IMG/VR virus record: IMGVR_UViG_3300027704_000211
Span: 1-20,610 of that record
DNA length: 20,610 nt
Source of the DNA: a virus
Strand: one strand, 5' to 3'
The position numbers and the translations under genes were made by a program. The notes below the pieces were generated by a model. The model saw only the letters and a list, made by a program, of their open reading frames with translations, did no database searches and had not been told where the DNA came from. This document shows, piece by piece, positions 7,501-14,800 of the stretch; position 1 is the first letter of the stretch, and the number at the start of each line of letters is the position of its first letter.

Positions 7501-8807
7501 ATGCTTATGGAGAATTTACAGTAACGAGTGCAACTCCACTTACTACTAGTAATATTTTACTCAGAAATACTACAGGCACAATACTTAGTAATGATGACAT
7601 AACAGTTACTAATACAAGTGGCACAAACTATAAGATTGTTTTTTGGACATATGCAATAACAGTCGGAGATCTCATTGATGTAATCATTGGAGTGAATGCC
7701 GATATAACCAGTATTGCAGATTTCTCAGTGAGAGTCAGTGCATCATTTGGACTTGAACTAGGTACAACTTCAACTACTACCACATACACTGGCACATCAT
7801 CATATGTTTATGATGACTACTTGACACCAGCGGGATATATAGATAATACAAAAGTTAAATTGTTCGCATCAAATACTAACGATAATCCTTTTGCTATGCT
7901 AGATATTACAACTAACGAAACTGTTGTAATGGAGCAATACACTGTAAATAACATAAAATATGAAAGAGCATCTAAGACTGTAGTTGCTGCCGCATTACTA
8001 AGTGAAGTTCCAGAAGCCGCGACAATATACTATAATACGTTTAGTAGTGTTTGGTACATTCGCGAAGCGGGCGGTTGGAGTGTCTTAACTGGACACGTAG
8101 ATCAAACTACTACTACTCCGCCATTGATTCAAATCAACTACAATAGTATACAATATAGAGTAATAGAGGGTATCACGTTCGTTAAAGATGAACATACAAG
8201 TTTTAGATGGGACCATTACGCTGATATAAACAAGAGAATAGATCCTAGTACTAGTAATATTGTCGATATGTATGTATTGAGTACTGATTATGTTAGAAAA
8301 GTAAATGAATGGATAGCAAATGATTTCTCAACTACTACTCCAGTTGCCCCAAATAATTTTGAATTAGCAAAGATAATGAATAGTATTGAACCGAAGGGAG
8401 CGATAGCAGACCATATTGCTTATATTCCTGTAGAGTTTAAATATCTATTTGGGTCATATGCTAAGGTAGAGAACCAAGCAATATTCAAAGTCATTAAGAA
8501 ACTGGGAGTTGGATACACTGACAGTGAAATTAAAACCGCAGTATCTACTAAAGTAAATGAATACTTTGCAATTAACAACTGGGACTTCGGTGCAACATTC
8601 TACTTCTCAGAACTGGCAGCATTCTTACACAAAGAATTAGGAGATTACATTTCGAGTGTAATAATTACACCAAAATATTCAGGTAACAAATTTACGGATT
8701 TGTTAAGTATATCGTGTGCATTAAATGAAATATTCATGGCAGTAACAACATCTAGTGACGTAAAAATAATTACACAATTAGCATCATCTGAATTGGTAGG
8801 CAAATAA
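4548..8807 (+). CDS. 6: Baseplate wedge subunit gp6, greatly enlarged
   Basis: gp6 dimers form the continuous inner ring (iris) of the T4 baseplate and trigger sheath contraction. Residues about 52-108 carry the characteristic opening: FNDFIASSEFIAILDLVAYM, then LAFRLDMNTRENFMDTAERR and LGYNKTRP. Residues about 407-500 resemble the next conserved part (GETYTSVRRIAPRSYYSQDR, VNAQDYNVYPL). The C-terminal family region runs from about 1218 to 1419 (FRWDHYADINKRIDPSTSNI, then a gp6-like end with WDFGATFYFSELAAFLH). The protein has 1419 residues against about 660 in T4. The extra length lies mainly between about residues 560 and 1215, a Thr/Ser/Asn-rich, beta-strand-like segment with no motif I recognise. 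GAGAG precedes the ATG by 6 nt, and gp7 starts 1 nt after the stop. The family call is firm; the central region's role is unknown. Confidence 0.9.
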   Translation: MSQERTDNLFASESWTAVYTAFTNVSLKAYDFDTIREALLAYTVQTYPEKFNDFIASSEFIAILDLVAYMGHSLAFRLDMNTRENFMDTAERRASILQMAKTLGYNKTRPINAKGFMKITSITTDEDVFDNEGVSLAGKNVVWNDSNDIDWYENYISILNSSFSGTTKIQNPTSTLTISDVEHSVYNINEDATSKSVNYSFSSNINGKSRRFEAVSVELDTENTKIGEAEPNVTNKFTIINRNDNLGSASDRTGFFVYAVGGSLEYQDFIYNTKISNRIETINEINISNSDVWVQKIDSARTYVSSVTSIDNDTRETAIYNSLRTGSGDIVSINSIDNNGIALHYPDGVFGNAASGNYRAWYRKVDNDNFSVNSNDIVNKIITIPYIGTDSRTYRLTLTMSSTLDFGENFAGETYTSVRRIAPRSYYSQDRMVNAQDYNVYPLSLGNNVITKLKSVNTSFAGNSRFYEMDDVLGHHSNLSVTGSDGSLFVEDEAVSIPLSYNKLQGKSDNFIRNELTKALKHPSLLNSYFHKNKSNNAVIIAQTTTYVPLSADGMKITTAAAPTSGVFVGDYVELLMTASGKTIWADVKKVETTTNTDDTLTLNKFIPEIGTLINVVRGFRTKFTDTEITAIKAEVDSSTEQTFTLKYAVVSTVWEWKVHPVTSPPTIPSEAHIVFNYNSGIRDNESQYTAKFTGKKIAFESRDQVKFFYGNTTDIIDNETNLSKRDKIFLNYLKEDPVTAGASTQASGKEVTVGQVSLSNVVTDGSTGATFDAEFRHSGAPTTYDFVEGNDYLDNATYTHSLVSPAGVKYSIDRTTEITHPSNNTWKIIGYTDQYNTVPADTNEYKLSLAVSDLTNYSTAQTPIAGGTDVPVTATPVSDVFTSLDAVGFLEGYTGNVGTANNSHSTQSSNELDTLGFKGKKSLSYFQSAATTNNFRWADVSDAAETTDFTTGYDSVQDEYTFTMSTAASALYNNLDADIYFKQYAYGEFTVTSATPLTTSNILLRNTTGTILSNDDITVTNTSGTNYKIVFWTYAITVGDLIDVIIGVNADITSIADFSVRVSASFGLELGTTSTTTTYTGTSSYVYDDYLTPAGYIDNTKVKLFASNTNDNPFAMLDITTNETVVMEQYTVNNIKYERASKTVVAAALLSEVPEAATIYYNTFSSVWYIREAGGWSVLTGHVDQTTTTPPLIQINYNSIQYRVIEGITFVKDEHTSFRWDHYADINKRIDPSTSNIVDMYVLSTDYVRKVNEWIANDFSTTTPVAPNNFELAKIMNSIEPKGAIADHIAYIPVEFKYLFGSYAKVENQAIFKVIKKLGVGYTDSEIKTAVSTKVNEYFAINNWDFGATFYFSELAAFLHKELGDYISSVIITPKYSGNKFTDLLSISCALNEIFMAVTTSSDVKIITQLASSELVGK

Positions 8808-8808
8808 T

Positions 8809-11800
8809 ATGGCAAAGAAGATTTATGACTTTTTACCAAGTCATTTAAAGAACGATGAGTTAGAAACAATATTCGAAACTACATTAGACCGCGTATTCTC
8901 TGTTGGTGAAATGGAGAAGACAAAAGCATTTGTTGGTAGAAGAGAAAAAGGAATATATAACAGCAATGATATATATCTTTCATATCCAGCACAGGCTTAT
9001 GCAAGAGATAATTACGGACTAGAACCAACATTCACAAATAGAAATGCGACTGATAATATATTCTATGATGACTTGTTGAATGCGTTATACAACAAAGGCG
9101 CACTGACAAACGACCAAAGACGATTATTTAAAAGTACATTAAAAACAGTTACTTTACCAATAGACTTAGATAAGTTTGTCAACTATAGTATGTACTACTG
9201 GGTATCTCCTAGTTTTGACTCTTCAATCACAGGCTCAACAAAGAAGCACTATGTCACAATCGATAAAGATGCTACTGCAACAGACTTCTGGAAAACTAAT
9301 AACTCTTGGTATCACTATGATGATATCAGTGCCTTAATTACTGATGACAATTTTACTTTAATATCTCAAGCACTAAGACCTATTATTGAATTTGATAAGA
9401 ACATTGAACTAAGTGATACAAGTGCGGCAACAACAATAGCATCTTCATTTACTGTTCCTACTTTTAAGTCGTATGATTCTACTAACACATATCTTAGTGA
9501 CATAAAAATATTTCATTACGTAACGGGCACATATACTGCTGACACAGAGTTGGGACTTGCTCCAAAGTTAATATCTGGCGACTACGAAAGTGAATTCGTA
9601 TTTAATATAGACTTGATAGAATCTTCAACTTATAAACTATCATCAGCATACAAGAAGTTATACATCACATCAACATTTGATTACAGAAACTTAAGACAAG
9701 AATTGGGCGATAGTCTATCAGTAACAGATATTGAATTACTACAAGCACCAAAAAATTCTAACACAATAGATTTGTATGTTGACGGACAAAAGCAAATAGC
9801 AAACTATACATTCAATAGTGCAGACAATAAAATTACAATGACTGGAGAAGTCAGTGGTAATATATACGTTGATTATTGTACTGCTACTCCAGTTGTATAT
9901 GACGGGCAAACTGTATTTCAACGTATCGACCCATCAGTAGAATATAATGTAGATAACAAATCATACGTAGATACAGAGATGACGTACTCTCTTGTCTATG
10001 AACATCTTGTTCGCATAATCGAGACTGTATCGGGTTTAACGGGTGAGGCAAACGCAGTTAATAACTACAGAACATCGGGAACAAACACAGACAAACTAAG
10101 ATTTGCAAACCAAGGTAGTGTACTTATTAAAAATACTATCGATATCAAAGAGGCATACTTTGCACTAACACGTGATGACTACGACCCTATTAAAGCAACA
10201 GAATTCTTATCTGGTGCATATAATGGCTACAAAAATAAATTATTGACTACTGTTCTTTCTATTTTAGAATCAAGTGCAAGTACGACTAAAACTAGTTTGC
10301 AAATATTAGAAGAAGCAATTAGTACTATTTCTCTTGGAAAACATTCAAGTGTAAGTATTTTTAAAGATAGTACTATGTTGAACTTTGGTGAGAATCATTC
10401 TCATTATCAAACACTTGATGCTACCATTATCGCTGGTGCGACAGAACAAGTTATGCCCTTATTTACTGACACGATACTAAACGACAAAGATGTAGTTGTT
10501 ATTCTGAACAATGTCGTTATGAGATTGAAAGGAGATTATACATTAAATACTGGCAAAACAGAAATAACATTTAATACTTCCTTATCTGCTAGTGATACGT
10601 TAACTGTTAGACATTATACTAATACAAAAGAAACATACATACCACCGAGTGCAACTTCATTAAAAATTGCACCAATGTATCTTCCAGAATTTGTTACAGA
10701 TTCACAGTATAGCCCCGCGGTTTCATTTATTAGAGGACACGATGGGTCAATGATTCCAAAATATGAGACACGAGTGGACAATATACTTCTTACATTTGAG
10801 ACAATGATTTATAATAACTTGGTAGAGGATGCTAGTACTCAAGCAGACAGTATGAATTATGGATTATATGATACTTCTAGTACTGATTATTCAAATATTG
10901 AAAAGAAATATATGATGTATCCATTCTTTAAGAAATGGATGATGAGAAACAATGTAGACAACTTAGACAACACCAACTTCGATGCAGATCCATCAGCATA
11001 TAAAACGTGGAATTATCGAGCAAAGGACGAAGACTCAGCGGGTCATTGGAGAGGACAATTATTATACGCATATGGCACAGACCGACCATTAGAAGAACCC
11101 TGGAAAGTATTAAAATTAACATCGATACCACTGGGATTTAATACAGCACACGGTTCAGATTACACCTCAGTTGCATTTTGGACATCATTGATATCAACTA
11201 ATTCTTTAACTTGCCCAGTGCCAGTCGATGGGTCAGGAAACTTAAAAACGCCTAATGAACTATTCTTTGGTGGTGCAATAACATCAAGTGATATACTATT
11301 GATGAATCAAGCATGGGAGTTCGGTGATGGTTCACCAGTTGAACTTGCATGGTCAAGAAGTAGTGAATTTGCTTTTGCTGAATTCATGTTAATGATGTTG
11401 TCGAGTCCATTCGAAGTTATGAACAATTATAGTACACAGATAAAAGACATTATTACATACTCTAATAAAAATGAAGGTATCGACACTAATGTTGTTCTTG
11501 CTGATAAAGCCAATTATTCATTTAAGTTGGGCTCTAAGTTAGGTGGCTTCGTTAACAATTTCAAATTACAAACAGAAAACAATTCATTATCAAATAGTAG
11601 ATTCTCTGAAATACCAACAGACAATTATGATTTATTTGTTCACGCGGGAGTGCCAAATAGAAGTGAATACTTTAGTGCTATCGTATTAGAAAAAGTATCA
11701 TTAGATTTGCCATATCCTGCTTATAGTCTTGCAAATGCATCAACTTACGTTAAGGGAGATATCGTACTAAACACGGGCGACAGCAAATACTATAAAAGAA

Positions 11801-14800
11801 AAACAACAGGCATCTCTGCGAAAGAGACTGCTGGCCTAATCACATTTGATTATAGCAGTTGGACACTTATATCACAACCAAAGACTAGTAAGTTCGGATT
11901 CCAAGTACACGGATATGACGAAATTAATCCAACATTCTATTCAATGGGATGGGATACATCAAGTGGTGAGAAAACATTCTCAACGGCAGGTGATAGACTT
12001 GCTCTGAAACAATGGCAGGGTGGAGAATATTATAGACTAGATTCGTATATATTATGGAACAATACTCCTTACGTTTGTCTTACAAATCATACATCAACTA
12101 CAATATTTGATGACAATATTAAAGATTGGAAACCAGTAGTAGAATGGCCAACAACAAATAAAACACACGCGAATGGTTATAAAGAGTTGGTAGATGACAC
12201 TATAAAGAATTATAATTATGGCGACATCTTAGAAACAGTAGATGACGTTGCTCATTTAATTATGGGTTATCAACATTACTTAAAATTAGTAGGATGGGAA
12301 TTCACAGACACAGACGAAAATAGTGATATCATAGATTGGGAAAATCTATTGTACAAGTTCTTAGATTGGCAAACTGAACAACATTCTGTTGGAGACTTTA
12401 TTACATTGACTCCACTATTAATGGGTGGCAGTTTCAATGCAGCCTATGGCGTAGCAAGTGTGGCTACTGAAACATTCAAGAATTTTTATCGAGTAGTAGA
12501 TTCATCGGGTAGACTTATACCAAATACTGAACTTAATTTTCACACAGATGGTGCCAAATTATCGTTCACTAGTAACATTCCTATCTATGGAATGAAAATG
12601 GACGTGAGAGATATTGAACACGCATTTGTTGTTGATAGAGTTGACAGTTACGATGATGTCATCTATGACCCTCACACTCACACTCGTAATCTTCGTATGC
12701 AAATTGATTGCAACCGAACAATCGATTGGGACGGAACTATGTCTGTCGATGGTTATCTTGTACACGATAACAAGTTAATACCAAACTTCGACACAATGAT
12801 TGAAGAAACTCGCCATTATCGAAATACAATTGTCGACCAAGGATTGTCGATAGTTAACAAATTAAAATCAAATCACATGGGATATACAACTAGAGCATAC
12901 TTGTCTAACCATGGAATTGAAAGAGAATCACAACTAGAATTCTATAAAGGATTCTTATCTCACAAAGGAACAAATTCAAGTATTAATAGAATTGTTAATA
13001 ACAACGGCAACTTTAAAGATATCGAGCATTCTGATATTTGGGCAGTTAAGTTAAGCGACTACGGACAAGTATCAACTAATCTTACGATGACAAAAGATAT
13101 AACAGTCAATGATATGATTAGCGATCCATTCTTAATAGAATATCCAAACATAACAAAAACGTTTGTTGCTCAAGCATCTAAACCCGCTATAGCGATAAAA
13201 ACAACAGGATATGTTGATGCTGTCGATATAAACTACACAGTAAGTAAGCAAAGTGATCTAGTGAATTTAGCAACATCAACCAATACACTCTACGAAGGAG
13301 ATACTGCCTGGGTTCAATTCGACACAGAAAGAGACTGGGATGTGGTACGATTAAGTGAAGTAGCAGAGATAAGTTATGTTGGAGAAACGTCTGACAACCA
13401 ATTGTATATTGGAATGCTCACTGAGATAGATTCTACATTTATTGATAAACCAATTTATCTGAAGATTGCTGGTGCTGAACTATCTCCAACGATAGATGGA
13501 TATTATTTACTTGCCGCTAATGGAACAAAAACTGTAAGCGGAAGTACTATTTACGAATATCTAGTATACGAAGAAGATTTTGAACCAGTGATTGTTGAAA
13601 TAGATTCTTCAACTACTAACAGTATATTTGTTCCAACTAACACAGATTCGGGCATTGAAGCAATTGGTTCAGTAAGTAATCCTGTATTCACTAGTAGCGA
13701 TACAATTACTATTGATGGTACATCTTTCACTTATACGCCTACCGCAGCCTCTAATTCTGGAATATCAATACTTGGTACAGTTGCAAACCCAGTAGTATCC
13801 GAAGGTGAACAAGCAAGATTTGTTATTTACAATGCTAGTGGATTAGTTGAGAATGGCACAAACACAACAGTCACATTCTCTGGAACTGTTGCCTCAACAA
13901 CAACTGCATTTAGTTCGACTTATGGTGACCAAGTAACAATCGATGGTACAACATTAACTGTAGATTACGCAGGAAGTAATAGTATATCACTAACTTCAAC
14001 TGCTACAAAAAGTTCACCACTTACTACAGGAACCACAGTTGTAATAGACTCGATAACAAAAACAGTTACAGCCTTGACTAAAACTGGAACAGTTACAGCA
14101 CCAGTGATGGCATCAACCAAACCATTATCAATTAATGGTCAAACTGTGACACTTACGAGTGGAGATACTCTTGCTGAAATTATTATAGCAATCAATTCAA
14201 CATCAACTTCAGTACTTGCTAGTAACTCAGGAACTAACGAATTAGTTCTAACGACATCATCTCCTGAATTAGATATGTCAGGTAGTGCGTTACAAGACTT
14301 GGGCTTATCTGCTACTACTTTGTACTATGATTCGAAACTAGACAATCTAGCAACTGAACTCAATACAATAACTAATATCACGTGTACTGTTGGCACTAAC
14401 AATCTTATGACCATAACAAGTTCTGGAACCTCAATGGTTATTTCTGGAACAGCATTATCTGAATTGGGTATTACTGCGGGTACTTACTTAACTAATGCAG
14501 ATCCAACATCAACAAGTGTTGTTGAACAAATAAATGCATTAAGTATAACGGGCGTATCAGCCGCAGTTGTAACTGGAACGATTAAAATAACAAGTGCAAA
14601 TCACAACTTAGATATAGTTGAAGTGACTACAGGCGCTATGGGAAGATTGGGATATGCTACGACTACAGTGGCAGTTGATGCTACTGATAATATTCTCAGT
14701 GATTTAAATACTCAAGTATTCTCTACATCAACAACAACTGCAACACGGTCAGACAGACAGATACTAATAACAAGTTCTGAAAAGAGCATAGTAACTAGTA

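Noticed and set aside
332-12765. Minus-strand open frames of 60-90 codons at 332-580, 1373-1642, 1793-2026, 2357-2629, 5410-5628, 6273-6473, 8645-8869, 9739-9921, 10928-11131 and 12559-12765
   Set aside because: All lie antisense to convincing + strand genes, have unnatural Ser/Leu/Cys-rich compositions and show no motif.
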